Part shown: positions 41,819 to 50,276 of the stretch, piece by piece | How positions within the stretch are numbered: the stretch's first letter is position 1 | Layout: each line of letters begins with the position of its first letter | NCBI RefSeq assembly: GCF_001636295.1 | Contig: NZ_CP014209.1 | Location: 806,001 to 870,000, forward strand | Direction: 5' to 3' | DNA: 64,000 nt | Origin: Isoptericola dokdonensis DS-3 | GTDB lineage: Bacteria; Actinomycetota; Actinomycetes; Actinomycetales; Cellulomonadaceae | The notes under the pieces: model-generated | Databases searched by the model: none | Told to the model about the DNA's origin: nothing | Seen by the model: only the letters and a program-made list of their open reading frames with translations | Position numbers and translations under genes: made by a program

Positions 41819-41893
41819 GGCACGACGACCGACACCCGGCCGTGACGGCTTGGGCCGGCGAGACGTGGGGGCGGTCGACACGAGCGTCGAGCC

Positions 41894-41911
41894 GTGCTTG
41901 TATATAAGCAC
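41894..41911. promoter_or_regulatory. ArsR-type operator and promoter of the SRPBCC-arsR operon
   Basis: GTGCTT-GTATAT-AAGCAC is a perfect six-base-arm inverted repeat with an AT-rich centre that also supplies a TATATA -10 element. It is 18 bases before the SRPBCC start codon. The operon's own ArsR regulator is the likely ligand-sensitive repressor. Confidence 0.6.
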
Positions 41912-41929
41912 CAACTTAAGGAGTAGGTC

Positions 41930-42574
41930 ATGAGCATCGACATCGACCCCGTCGCCACGGCCGGCCTCGTCACCCGCGAGGTCCGCAGCGGTGAGCGGGA
42001 CGGCACCCCCACGAAGATCGCCGTCGCCCGCCGCAGCTACACCGCCGCCCGCGGCGACGTCTGGGCAGCGGTGACCGACCCCGAGCGGATCCCGCGCTGG
42101 TTCATGCCGATCAGCGGCGACCTCGCCGAGGGCGGGCGGTACCAGCTCGAGGGGAACGCGGGCGGGACCGTCGAGCGCTGCCAGGCGCCCGAGGCGTTCG
42201 CGGTCACCTGGGAGTTCGGGGGCGGCGTCTCGTGGGTGACCGTCACGCTGCATCCCTTCGACGGCGGCACGATGCTGCAGCTCGTCCACGAGTCGCCCGT
42301 CGAGCCGGAGTTCTGGGAGCAGTTCGGGCCGGGCGCCGTCGGCGTCGGCTGGGACATGTCCCTCATGGGCCTCGGCCTGCACCTCGGCTCCGGGGAGTCG
42401 ATGGACCCCGCCCAGGCCGAGGCCTGGAGCGTCTCTGCCGAGGGCAAGGCCTTCGTCGGCGCGGCGGCGGCCGGCTGGGCCGAGGCGGCCGTGGCCGACG
42501 GCGACGACGCCACCGACGCCCACGCCGCGGCCGAGCGGACTGTCGCTTTCTACACCACCGTCCCCGAGGCGTGA
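41930..42574 (+). CDS. SRPBCC/AHSA1-family protein
   Basis: This 214-residue protein has the helix-grip fold of the AHSA1/START superfamily, which binds hydrophobic ligands. The core runs VARRSYTAARGDVWAAVTDPERIPRWFMPISGDLAEGGRYQLEGNAGGTVERCQAPEAFAVTWEFGGGVSWVTVTLHPFDGGTMLQLVHES. The ending ERTVAFYTTVPEA is usual for the subgroup paired with ArsR regulators. The ligand is unknown. The ATG follows AAGGAG. The arsR gene begins just after its stop, so they form a small autoregulated operon. Confidence 0.87.
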   Translation: MSIDIDPVATAGLVTREVRSGERDGTPTKIAVARRSYTAARGDVWAAVTDPERIPRWFMPISGDLAEGGRYQLEGNAGGTVERCQAPEAFAVTWEFGGGVSWVTVTLHPFDGGTMLQLVHESPVEPEFWEQFGPGAVGVGWDMSLMGLGLHLGSGESMDPAQAEAWSVSAEGKAFVGAAAAGWAEAAVADGDDATDAHAAAERTVAFYTTVPEA

Positions 42575-42575
42575 T

Positions 42576-43028
42576 GTGACCCCGTCGGCGGCGGGCGGGA
42601 CGCCCGTCGGAACGCCGGACGCCGTGTTCGCCGCGCTCGGCGACCCGGTGCGGCGGCGGCTGCTGATGCTGCTGCACGAGGTCGGCGAGGCCCCCGTCGG
42701 CGGGCTCGTCGCCGCCGTCCGGGCCACGACGACCATCTCCCAGCCCGCCGTCTCCCAGCACCTGCGGGTGCTGCGCGAGGCCGGTCTGGTCCGGGTGCGA
42801 CCCGACGGCACCCGCCGCCTGTACGCCGTCGAACCCGCCGGGATCGACGCGGCCCGCGCGTGGCTGGCGGCCTTCACCGACCCGTTCGCCCAGCCGCTCG
42901 ACGCCCTGGGGACCGAGATCGCGCGCGGCCGCCGCGAGCGCCGTCGGGCGGACGAGGTCAGCGGAAGTCCCGCGACCGGGTCGCGAGCGGCAGGCGCAGC
43001 ACGGCGAGATGCTCGGCGAGCAGGTTGA
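42576..43028 (+). CDS. ArsR-family transcriptional regulator
   Basis: This 150-residue winged-helix repressor shows FAALGDPVRRRLLMLLHEVGEAPVGGLVAAVRATTTISQPAVSQHLRVLREAGLVRVRPDGTRRLYAVEP, with the recognition helix in ISQPAVSQHLRVLREAG. No metal-binding Cys pair is visible, so it is probably not an arsenic sensor but responds to an organic ligand, as is usual with SRPBCC partners. The GTG starts one base after the SRPBCC stop. The last 71 bases overlap the 3' end of the convergent dnaE2; the C-terminal 40 residues are low-complexity Arg/Ala. Confidence 0.88.
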   Translation: MTPSAAGGTPVGTPDAVFAALGDPVRRRLLMLLHEVGEAPVGGLVAAVRATTTISQPAVSQHLRVLREAGLVRVRPDGTRRLYAVEPAGIDAARAWLAAFTDPFAQPLDALGTEIARGRRERRRADEVSGSPATGSRAAGAARRDARRAG

Positions 43029-46000
43029 CCGACCCGTCGGACCGCTCGACCCGCCCCCGCACGACGAGGGCGGGGGCGCCGCGCGCCACGGTGCGGAAGC
43101 GGCGCCACAGCCCGGGCGAGCAGATGACGTTGAGCAGCCCGGTCTCGTCCTCCAGCGACAGGAACGTCACTCCCCCGGCGGTGCCGGGTCGTTGCCGGTG
43201 GGTGACGACGCCCCCGACGGCGACCCGGCGACCGGCCTCCGCCCGGGTGGCGGCCTCGACGGTGAGCACGCCCTGGTGGTCCAGGCCGGGGCGGACGTGC
43301 TCCAGCGGGGACGTGGAGTCCGGGGTGACGCCGGTCGCCCACGCGTCGGCGACGTCGACCTCGAGCGGGTCCATGCCGGGCAGCGGCGGCGCGGCCACCC
43401 CGACGCTGACGCCCGCCAGCGTGTCGGGGCCCTCCTGACCGAGCGCCCCGGCCGCCCACAGGCCTTCGCGGCGGGTGACGCCGAGGGATCCCAGGGCGCC
43501 CGCGGTGGCGAGCGCCTCCAGCCGTGCGGTGGACAGGTCGACGCGGCGGACCAGGTCGTGCAGGTCGCGGAACGGCCCGCCCTCGGCACGCGCGGCGACC
43601 ATCGCGTCGGCGACGTCGGACCCGAGGCCGCGCACCGCTCCCAGGCCGAGCCGGACGGCCAGACCGGTGTCGACGTCCAGCGGGACCAGCCCGACACCGC
43701 CCTCGTCGTCCCCCTCCCCGCCGACCATGCCCTGGCGGACCGTCCGCTGCCCCGGACGGTCCGGCACCGCATGGTCGGCCGCCGTGAGGGAATGCTCGGC
43801 GGCAGGGCCCGCGGTCCCGGTCGTCCGCTCGACGCCGGCCAGGGCACCCGACGCGTTGACGTCCGGGCGCAGCACGCGCACCCCGTGGCGGCGGGCGTCG
43901 GCCACGAGGGACGCCGGGGAGTAGAACCCCATCGGCTGGGCGGCGAGCAGCCCGGCGTAGAACGCCTCGGGGGCGTGCACCTTGAGCCAGGCGGAGGCGT
44001 AGACGAGGAACGCGAACGAGTAGGCGTGCGACTCGGGGAACCCGAAGTCGGCGAACGCCTTGAGCTTGTCGTAGATCTGCTCCTGGACGTCCGGCGGCAC
44101 GCCGCGCTCCGTCATCCCGGCGTACAGCCGCCCGCGCAGCGCCTCCATGCGCTCCACGGACCGCTTGGACCCCATCGCCCGGCGCAGCCGGTCCGACTCG
44201 GCCGGGCTGAAGCCCGCCACGTCGATCGCCATCTGCATGAGCTGCTCCTGGAACAGCGGCACGCCGAGGGTGCGCTTCAGCGACGGCTCCAGCAGCGGGT
44301 GCAGGTAGGTGACCGGCTGCCGGCCGCGCGACCGCTCGATGTACGGGTGCACGGACTGGCCCTGGATGGGGCCGGGCCGGATGAGCGCGACCTCCACGAC
44401 GACGTCGTAGAAGCAGCGGGGCCGCAGCCGCGGCAGCGTCGCCATCTGGGCGCGCGACTCGACCTGGAACACCCCGACGGTGTCGGCGGCGCACAGCAGG
44501 TCGTACACGCGCGGGTCCTCCGGCGGCAGGGTGTGCAGCGCCAGCTCCGGCCCGCCGGTGTCCCGCACGGAGGTGAACGCGTACCGGATGGCGGTGAGCA
44601 TCCCGAGGCCCAGCAGGTCGAACTTCACCAGCCCGGCGTCCGCGCAGTCCTCCTTGTCCCACTGCAGCACGGTGCGGCCCTCCATCCGTGCCCACTCCAC
44701 CGGGCACACCTCGATGACGGGCCGGTCGCACATCACCATGCCGCCCGAGTGGATGCCCAGGTGCCGCGGCAGCCGCAGGAACCGGTCGGCCAGGTCCACC
44801 ACCGCGGCGGGGATCTCGCCCTCCTGCTCCGCCGGCGGCGGCGCGTGCCGCGGCACGACGTCGTGCGCGTCGTCCGCCCGCCTCAGCGCGTCCCGGCCCT
44901 CCGCGTCGGCGGCCAGCGGGTCGACGGTGCGCCCCTCCCAGAGCTCTGCGACGTGCGCCTCCTTGAGCTCCCGGCGGGTCACGGGCACCTGGCCCCCTGC
45001 CCCCGCACCGGCCCCGCCGTCCGGAGCCCCCTCGGCGGCGCGCACGGCGCCCGCGGCGCGGTCCGCGGCCGGGCTCACCGGGTCGGGGCCGCGCAACGAC
45101 CCCCAGCGCTCGATGGACTTGCTCCACGCGTCGGCCTGCCCGACGTCGTAGCCGAGCGCGCGGGCGGCGTCACGCACGGCGGAGCGCGGCCGGTAGGAGA
45201 TGACGTTCGCGACCTGCGCGGCGTGGGTGCGGCCGAACCGGGCGTAGACGTGCTGGATGACCTCCTCGCGGCGCACCGACTCGATGTCGACGTCGATGTC
45301 CGGCGGGCCGTCCCGTTCCGGGGCGAGGAACCGCTCGAACAGCAGGCCGTGGGTCACGGCGTCGACGGCGGTGATGCCGAGCGCGTAGCAGACCGCGGAG
45401 TTCGCGGCGCTGCCCCGCCCCTGGCACAGGATGCCCTCGCGCCGGCAGAACTCCACGAGGTCGTAGACGACGAGGAAGTAGCCGGCGAACCCGAGGTCGG
45501 TGATGACGCGCAGCTCGTGATCGAGCTGTGCCCACGCTCCCGGCACCCGTTCCGCGTCCCGCGAGCCGTACCGCTGCGTGGCACCACGGCGCACCAGCTC
45601 GGCCAGCCAGCTCGCCTCGTCATGCCCGGCGGGCACCGGGTAGGGCGGCAGGTGCGGCGCGACGAGGTGCAGGTCGAACGCGCAGTCCGCGGCGAGGTCG
45701 GCCGCGGTGGTGACGGCGTGCGGGTGGCGGTGGTGCAGGCGCGCCATCTCGGCTGCCGAGCGCAGGTGCGCCGTCGGGGCACCGGGCAGCCAGCCGTCGT
45801 GGTCGTCCAGCGAGGAGCGGGCGCGCACGGCGGCGAGCGCCGCGGCGAGGTCGGCGTCGCGGGGCCGGGCGTAGTGCGCGGCGGTGGTCGCGACCAGCGG
45901 CAGGCGTGCGTCCCGGGCGAGCGCCGCGAGGGCGGCATGGCGGTCGCCGTCGCGCGGGTCGCCGGTGGCGGTGACCTCGACCGCCACGTTGTCCCGCCCG

Positions 46001-46542
46001 AACACGGCGACCAGGCGGTCGAGCTCGGCGCGCGCGGCCCGCAGCGGGTCGGGGCCCCCGGCGTCGAGGGCGCGACGTACGGCGCCCTTGCGGCAGCCGG
46101 ACAGGACCAGCCACTGCCCGGCAGCTTCCTGCCCGAGGCGCTCGAGGTCGTAACGGGCCTTGCCCTTGACCCCCGCCTCCAGGTGGGCGGTGGCGATGGC
46201 ACGGGACAGGTTCCGGTAGCCGTCCGCACCGCGGGCCAGGACGAGCAGGTGGGTGGCGCGCGGGTCCGGGACTCCGGTGGGCTCGTCGAGCACCGGGGCA
46301 CCGCCGGGCACGGGGGCGGGCAGGTGCAGCTCCGCGCCGAACACCGTGGGCAGCCCGACGGCACGGGCCGCCTCGGCGAACCGCACCACCCCGTACAGGC
46401 CGTCGTGGTCGGTCAGGGCGAGCGCCTCCAGGCCCAGCCGGGACGCCTCGGCGGCGAGCTCGGCCGGGTGGCTGGCGCCGTCGAGGAAGCTGAACGCCGA
46501 GTGCGCGTGCAGCTCGGCGTACCGAGCGGGCAGGTCAGTCAT
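42958..46542 (-). CDS. dnaE2: error-prone DNA polymerase DnaE2
   Basis: DnaE2 is the C-family polymerase of the damage-induced mutasome, copying across lesions together with ImuB and ImuA'. The 1194-residue protein has the PHP domain (YAELHAHSAFSFLDGASHPAELA), the catalytic PDIDVDIES and the palm/finger motifs LGLGMLTAIRYAF and FQEQLMQMAIDVAGFSPAESDRLRRAMGSKR. It ends with an OB domain. Two low-complexity insertions, Gly/Ala-rich near 44995-45030 and Gly/Asp/Glu-rich near 43715-43830, are unusual; the second contains a long DNA palindrome. The ATG overlaps imuB by 8 bp. Confidence 0.93.
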   Translation of the reverse strand: MTDLPARYAELHAHSAFSFLDGASHPAELAAEASRLGLEALALTDHDGLYGVVRFAEAARAVGLPTVFGAELHLPAPVPGGAPVLDEPTGVPDPRATHLLVLARGADGYRNLSRAIATAHLEAGVKGKARYDLERLGQEAAGQWLVLSGCRKGAVRRALDAGGPDPLRAARAELDRLVAVFGRDNVAVEVTATGDPRDGDRHAALAALARDARLPLVATTAAHYARPRDADLAAALAAVRARSSLDDHDGWLPGAPTAHLRSAAEMARLHHRHPHAVTTAADLAADCAFDLHLVAPHLPPYPVPAGHDEASWLAELVRRGATQRYGSRDAERVPGAWAQLDHELRVITDLGFAGYFLVVYDLVEFCRREGILCQGRGSAANSAVCYALGITAVDAVTHGLLFERFLAPERDGPPDIDVDIESVRREEVIQHVYARFGRTHAAQVANVISYRPRSAVRDAARALGYDVGQADAWSKSIERWGSLRGPDPVSPAADRAAGAVRAAEGAPDGGAGAGAGGQVPVTRRELKEAHVAELWEGRTVDPLAADAEGRDALRRADDAHDVVPRHAPPPAEQEGEIPAAVVDLADRFLRLPRHLGIHSGGMVMCDRPVIEVCPVEWARMEGRTVLQWDKEDCADAGLVKFDLLGLGMLTAIRYAFTSVRDTGGPELALHTLPPEDPRVYDLLCAADTVGVFQVESRAQMATLPRLRPRCFYDVVVEVALIRPGPIQGQSVHPYIERSRGRQPVTYLHPLLEPSLKRTLGVPLFQEQLMQMAIDVAGFSPAESDRLRRAMGSKRSVERMEALRGRLYAGMTERGVPPDVQEQIYDKLKAFADFGFPESHAYSFAFLVYASAWLKVHAPEAFYAGLLAAQPMGFYSPASLVADARRHGVRVLRPDVNASGALAGVERTTGTAGPAAEHSLTAADHAVPDRPGQRTVRQGMVGGEGDDEGGVGLVPLDVDTGLAVRLGLGAVRGLGSDVADAMVAARAEGGPFRDLHDLVRRVDLSTARLEALATAGALGSLGVTRREGLWAAGALGQEGPDTLAGVSVGVAAPPLPGMDPLEVDVADAWATGVTPDSTSPLEHVRPGLDHQGVLTVEAATRAEAGRRVAVGGVVTHRQRPGTAGGVTFLSLEDETGLLNVICSPGLWRRFRTVARGAPALVVRGRVERSDGSVNLLAEHLAVLRLPLATRSRDFR

Positions 46543-48151
46543 AGCAGGCCTCCACCGTCCAGGTGCCCGCGGTCTGGGCGAGCAGCAGCCCGCGGCCGTC
46601 GTCGAGCACCACCTGCAGGTGCACGCGCCGCGTGCCACCGCCGTGCCACCAGCGCTCGGCGAGCGGCCAGGGCCCGGCCCAGTCGGTGACGGTGCCGGAG
46701 CCGTGCTCCCAGCGCACGGTGGCGGGCGAGCCGCTGGCGGCGAGGCGGGCGTCGACGACGACGTCGTGCCCGGCGGCGTCCAGGACACGGGCGGGCAGCG
46801 GCTCGGGCAGCACGGTGGCGGGCGCCGGGCTGGGCAGCGCGCCGGGCCACGGCCGGTCGGCGGGCCGGCCGGGGTCGGCCTCCTCCCCGAAGGGCACGAG
46901 CGCGACCCGGCTGCGGGCGTCCCGGCCGCCCTGGAGCCGCACGGCGAGCACGCCCTGCCCGCCGAGCAGGCCCTGGACCCGGTCGACCGCCTGGTGCGCG
47001 CGGGTGTCTCCCCCGGCGTCGGGACCCCACAGGCTCGGCTGGTGCGTCCCGGCGGGGGCGACGTCCTCCGCGGCGAGCGCCAGGTGCACCAGCGGGGCGA
47101 CGTGCGGGGAGTCGCCGGTGCCGGTGCGGCGCAGGGCCGCGTCGGTGAGCCAGCCCTCGAGCTGCCAGCGCACGCGGTCGGTGAGGCGGGCGGCGTCGAG
47201 CCCGCCGGCGACGGCGTCGGTGCGCCACAGGCGTTCGAGCTCGCCCTCCGTGGTGCGGGCGGTGATCCGCAGGCGGGAGCAGGCCAGCCCGTGGCCGAGC
47301 AGCAGGGCGTGCAGCTCCTCGGCGAGGCGGCGGGCGGCGAACGCTGCGACGTCGACCCGGTCCGCGGGCGGGTCGAGGTCGGTCGCGACGGCGAGGTCGG
47401 CCTCGGGGCGCCGACGGGCGGGCGGGCGCTCGTCGAGGCCGCGGGCCAGCCGGTGCGCCCACGTGCCGAGGTCGCCGAAGCGGGCGGCGACGCTCGCGGG
47501 CGGCAGCGCGGCGAGGTCGCCGAGGGTGTGCAGCCCGAGCCGCCGCCACAGCCCGGCGGCGTCGCGCACCGCTGTCACGACCCCCGGGTCGCAGACGGCG
47601 TGCACGAGGTCGTCGACGGGACGGCCCGCGAGGGCGGCGGCGGACTCCCCCGGCGGCACGACGGCATCGGAGCGGGCGGCGAGGACGGCGGCGAGCAGGC
47701 CGTCGGCCACCCCCACCTGGCACTCGTGGCCCGCCTCGGCGACCGCGGCGACGAGCCGTTCGGCCAGCGCCCGCTCCGAGCCGTGGTAGCGGGCGGCGCC
47801 CGCGGCGGGCAGGAGCAGCAGGCCGGGCCGGGCGACCTCCAGCCCGGCGACGACGGTCTCCACGGCGAGCGCGACCGGTTCGAACGCGCGGGCGTCACGG
47901 GCGTCGTCGACGTCCAGCAGCACGAGGTCGGGGCAGGTCTCCTGCGCCTGACGGCGACGCATGCCGCGCCGCACCCCGGCGGTGCGGGCGACGGCGGTGG
48001 TCGCGACGACGCTGCGCCCGGCCCGGGTGCCGCCGCCGGAGCGGGCACCGAGGACGGCGGCGGGCACGTGGGCGTCGAGCCCGGCGGTGGTGAGCGCGGC
48101 CACGACCGGCCAGTCGGGGACCCAGAGCACGGCGGTGCGGGTGGTGCTCAT
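46535..48151 (-). CDS. imuB: mutasome protein ImuB (Y-family polymerase-like)
   Basis: ImuB is a Y-family relative without polymerase activity that bridges DnaE2 to the sliding clamp. The 538-residue protein starts TTRTAVLWVPDWPVVAAL, where catalytic acidic residues of true Y-polymerases are absent. The palm, thumb and little-finger regions follow, with VGVADGLLAAVLAARS and LGLHTLGDLAALPPASVAARFG. A possible clamp-binding QPSLWG lies in THQPSLWGPDAG. The DnaE2 start overlaps its end by 8 bp, and the imuA' stop lies 6 bp before its start, giving a compact three-gene operon. Confidence 0.92.
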   Translation of the reverse strand: MSTTRTAVLWVPDWPVVAALTTAGLDAHVPAAVLGARSGGGTRAGRSVVATTAVARTAGVRRGMRRRQAQETCPDLVLLDVDDARDARAFEPVALAVETVVAGLEVARPGLLLLPAAGAARYHGSERALAERLVAAVAEAGHECQVGVADGLLAAVLAARSDAVVPPGESAAALAGRPVDDLVHAVCDPGVVTAVRDAAGLWRRLGLHTLGDLAALPPASVAARFGDLGTWAHRLARGLDERPPARRRPEADLAVATDLDPPADRVDVAAFAARRLAEELHALLLGHGLACSRLRITARTTEGELERLWRTDAVAGGLDAARLTDRVRWQLEGWLTDAALRRTGTGDSPHVAPLVHLALAAEDVAPAGTHQPSLWGPDAGGDTRAHQAVDRVQGLLGGQGVLAVRLQGGRDARSRVALVPFGEEADPGRPADRPWPGALPSPAPATVLPEPLPARVLDAAGHDVVVDARLAASGSPATVRWEHGSGTVTDWAGPWPLAERWWHGGGTRRVHLQVVLDDGRGLLLAQTAGTWTVEACYD

Positions 48152-48157
48152 CGGACC

Positions 48158-48910
48158 TCAGGCCGCCCGCAGGTGTCGTCCGCCCGGTGCCGCCGCTCCC
48201 CCGCCCGGCGGCGGCGGGAGGTGGTCGACGGCACCGAGGGGGACCTCGACGTCGATCTCCACGGGGCGCGCGACGGCACCTCGGCCGGTGCGCAGCACAC
48301 GCAGGGTGCGCCGGCGCAGCCAGCCCGCACCGGCGTCGGTGCCGGTCCAGGTGCCGCCCCGGGCGTCGAGGACGACGTGCGCGCCGGGCCAGCGCTGCGT
48401 GGCCACGAGCACGACGTCGCGCTGCCGGGCGCGTGCGGCGAGACGACGGCGGTCGGCGTCCGCGAGGGCGGCGCCGGGCCCGACCACGACGACGTCCATG
48501 CCGTCGAGGAGCGCGGCCAGCACGGCGGGGGTGTCCGGTCCGGGCGCGGGGACGACGACGGTGCGCTCCAGGTCGAGGCCGGCGTCGGCGGCGGCGAGGA
48601 GCCCGACGGCGGGGGCACCGACGAGGGCGGTCCAGGAGCCGCCGCGGGACGGGACGGCGAGGAGCCCGAGGAGCAGGCTGGTGGATCCCTGGACGGCGAG
48701 CACGCCGCCCAGCGGCAGGACCCCGCCGGGCAGCAGCGGGGCCAGCGCGGGGTGGACGGGCAGGGTGGTGCGCGGCGGGGCCTGGTCCGCCGGCACGACG
48801 AGCGCCCCACGGCGCCTGCCCTGCTCACCGGCGGCCAGCGCGGCGAGCGCCCGTGCCCGGGCGGCGTCCGCGGCGGGCCTGGCCCCCGGCGCCTCGACGG
48901 CGACGCTCAT
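48158..48910 (-). CDS. imuA': mutasome accessory protein ImuA'
   Basis: ImuA' is a RecA-like protein lacking full recombinase motifs and needed for damage-induced mutagenesis. The 250-residue protein matches the family in LVVPADQAPPRTTLPVHPALAPLLPGGVLPLGGVLAVQGSTSLLLGLLAVPS, in which the Walker A region is degenerate (QGSTSLLLG). VVVVGPGAALADADRRRLAARARQRDVVLVATQ follows as the Walker B-like strand. The start is ATG 48910, 45 bases after a consensus LexA box, and the gene leads the imuA'-imuB-dnaE2 operon. Confidence 0.9.
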   Translation of the reverse strand: MSVAVEAPGARPAADAARARALAALAAGEQGRRRGALVVPADQAPPRTTLPVHPALAPLLPGGVLPLGGVLAVQGSTSLLLGLLAVPSRGGSWTALVGAPAVGLLAAADAGLDLERTVVVPAPGPDTPAVLAALLDGMDVVVVGPGAALADADRRRLAARARQRDVVLVATQRWPGAHVVLDARGGTWTGTDAGAGWLRRRTLRVLRTGRGAVARPVEIDVEVPLGAVDHLPPPPGGGAAAPGGRHLRAA

Positions 48911-48954
48911 GCTGCCCCCTCCCGGCGGTCGAGCTGTCGGCAGGACCGCAGCGC

Positions 48955-48972
48955 TTCGAACGCATGTTCGAA
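48955..48972. promoter_or_regulatory. LexA (SOS) box of the mutasome operon
   Basis: TTCGAAC-GCAT-GTTCGAA matches the actinobacterial/Gram-positive SOS consensus CGAAC-N4-GTTCG, with seven-base arms. It sits 45-62 bases upstream of imuA'. It should keep the operon silent until RecA-induced LexA cleavage. Confidence 0.9.
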
Positions 48973-49091
48973 CACCTCTAGTACACGCCCGCGGCGGAGG
49001 GGTGTCAACCGCGCTGGTGAGGGCCACGAGAGGCGCGTCGCGCGGGTCGCGCGGAGGCTTTCGCGAGGGCGACGTCGCCGGTCGTGGATCA

Positions 49092-49111
49092 CATACCGTA
49101 CAGTCGGTATG
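49092..49111. promoter_or_regulatory. operator A: CATACCG-N6-CGGTATG
   Basis: Seven-base arms (49092-49098, 49105-49111) form a perfect inverted repeat overlapping a TATGCT -10 element. It lies 35-54 bases ahead of the alcohol dehydrogenase start. The arms are identical to those at 57405-57424. A TetR-family repressor is the likely binder. Confidence 0.75.
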
Positions 49112-49145
49112 CTGGCAGGACACCGACGACGAGGAGGTCGTGACC

Positions 49146-50276
49146 GTGCAGATCACCGGCGCCGTGCTCGAGCGCTGCGGCGCACCCGCACCCTGGAGCG
49201 CCTCGAGGCCGTTCACCATCGGACCGCTCGACCTCGACCCCCCGGGTCCCGGCGAGATCGCCGTCCGGATCGAGGCCGCGGGCCTGTGCCACTCCGACCT
49301 GTCCGTCGTCGACGGCAACCGGGTGCGCCCCACCCCGATGCTCCTCGGGCACGAGGCCGCCGGGATCGTGGAGGCCGTCGGGGCCGACGTCGGCGCCTGC
49401 AGCGGGATCGCCGTCGGCACCCGCGTCGTCATGACGTTCCTGCCCCGCTGCGGGACGTGCGCCGCCTGCGCCACCGACGGCCGGCTGCCGTGCAGCGTCG
49501 GCTCCGCGGCGAACGCCGCCGGGGAGCTCGTCGGCGGGGCACGCCGCCTGCACCGCGACGGCGCCGACGTCCACCACCACCTCGGCGTCAGCGCGTTCGC
49601 GACCCACGCCGTCGTCTCGGCCACCTCCGTCGTGCCCGTGCCCGACGACGTCCCCGCCGACGTCGCCGCCCTGCTCGGCTGCGCCGTGCTCACCGGGGGC
49701 GGGGCCGTGCTCAACGCGGGGCGCCCCGCCCCCGGTGAGCCCGTCGTCGTCGTCGGGCTCGGCGGCGTCGGGATGGCCGCCCTGCTCGTGGCCCGCGCGC
49801 TCGGGCACGAGGTGACCGGCGTCGACACCGTGCCCGGCAAGCTCGACCTCGCCCGGGAGCTCGGCGCCGCCCGCGCCCTCACCCCCGCCGACGCCCTCGC
49901 CGACGACACCGTGCGGGCCCCCGTCGTCGTCGAGGCCGCCGGGTCGGGCCGCGCCTTCGAGACCGCGTACGCCCTCACCGCCCCCGGCGGGACGACGGTC
50001 ACCGTCGGCCTGCCCGCCCCCGAAGACACCGCGACGATCGCCCCGCTGAGCCTCACCGCGCAGGCCCGCACCGTCGTCGGCTCCTACCTCGGGTCGGCCG
50101 TGCCGAACCGCGACATCCCCCGATACGTGGAACTCTGGCGAGCAGGCCGACTGCCGCTGGAACGGCTCGTCTCGGCCCGCATCGGGCTGGACGAGCTGCC
50201 CCGGGCGCTGGACCGCCTCGCCGCCGGCGAGGAGCTGCGCCAGCTCATCACCTTCGACGAGAGGAACCTCACATGA
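49146..50276 (+). CDS. zinc-dependent alcohol dehydrogenase
   Basis: This medium-chain NAD-dependent alcohol dehydrogenase of 376 residues carries catalytic zinc ligands in AAGLCHSDLSVVDG (Cys) and LLGHEAAGIVE (His-Glu). The structural zinc Cys cluster is CGTCAACATDGRLPC and the cofactor site is VVVVGLGGVGMAALLVARALGHEVTGVD (GxGGxG plus Asp). Its type matches S-(hydroxymethyl)mycothiol or long-chain alcohol dehydrogenases. I chose the GTG at 49146, eight bases after GAGGAGG; an in-frame GTG at 49140 is too close to it. The gene leads an ADH-SDR-MaoC operon. Confidence 0.9.
   Translation: MQITGAVLERCGAPAPWSASRPFTIGPLDLDPPGPGEIAVRIEAAGLCHSDLSVVDGNRVRPTPMLLGHEAAGIVEAVGADVGACSGIAVGTRVVMTFLPRCGTCAACATDGRLPCSVGSAANAAGELVGGARRLHRDGADVHHHLGVSAFATHAVVSATSVVPVPDDVPADVAALLGCAVLTGGGAVLNAGRPAPGEPVVVVGLGGVGMAALLVARALGHEVTGVDTVPGKLDLARELGAARALTPADALADDTVRAPVVVEAAGSGRAFETAYALTAPGGTTVTVGLPAPEDTATIAPLSLTAQARTVVGSYLGSAVPNRDIPRYVELWRAGRLPLERLVSARIGLDELPRALDRLAAGEELRQLITFDERNLT

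Noticed and set aside
41156..45127. 1323-residue minus-strand frame
   Set aside because: Only its last 216 codons encode a recognisable GNAT; the rest is Arg/Ala/Pro-rich shadow of dnaE2.
46253..49738. 1161-residue plus-strand frame
   Set aside because: Shadow opposite imuB and imuA'; composition is Gly/Arg/Pro only.
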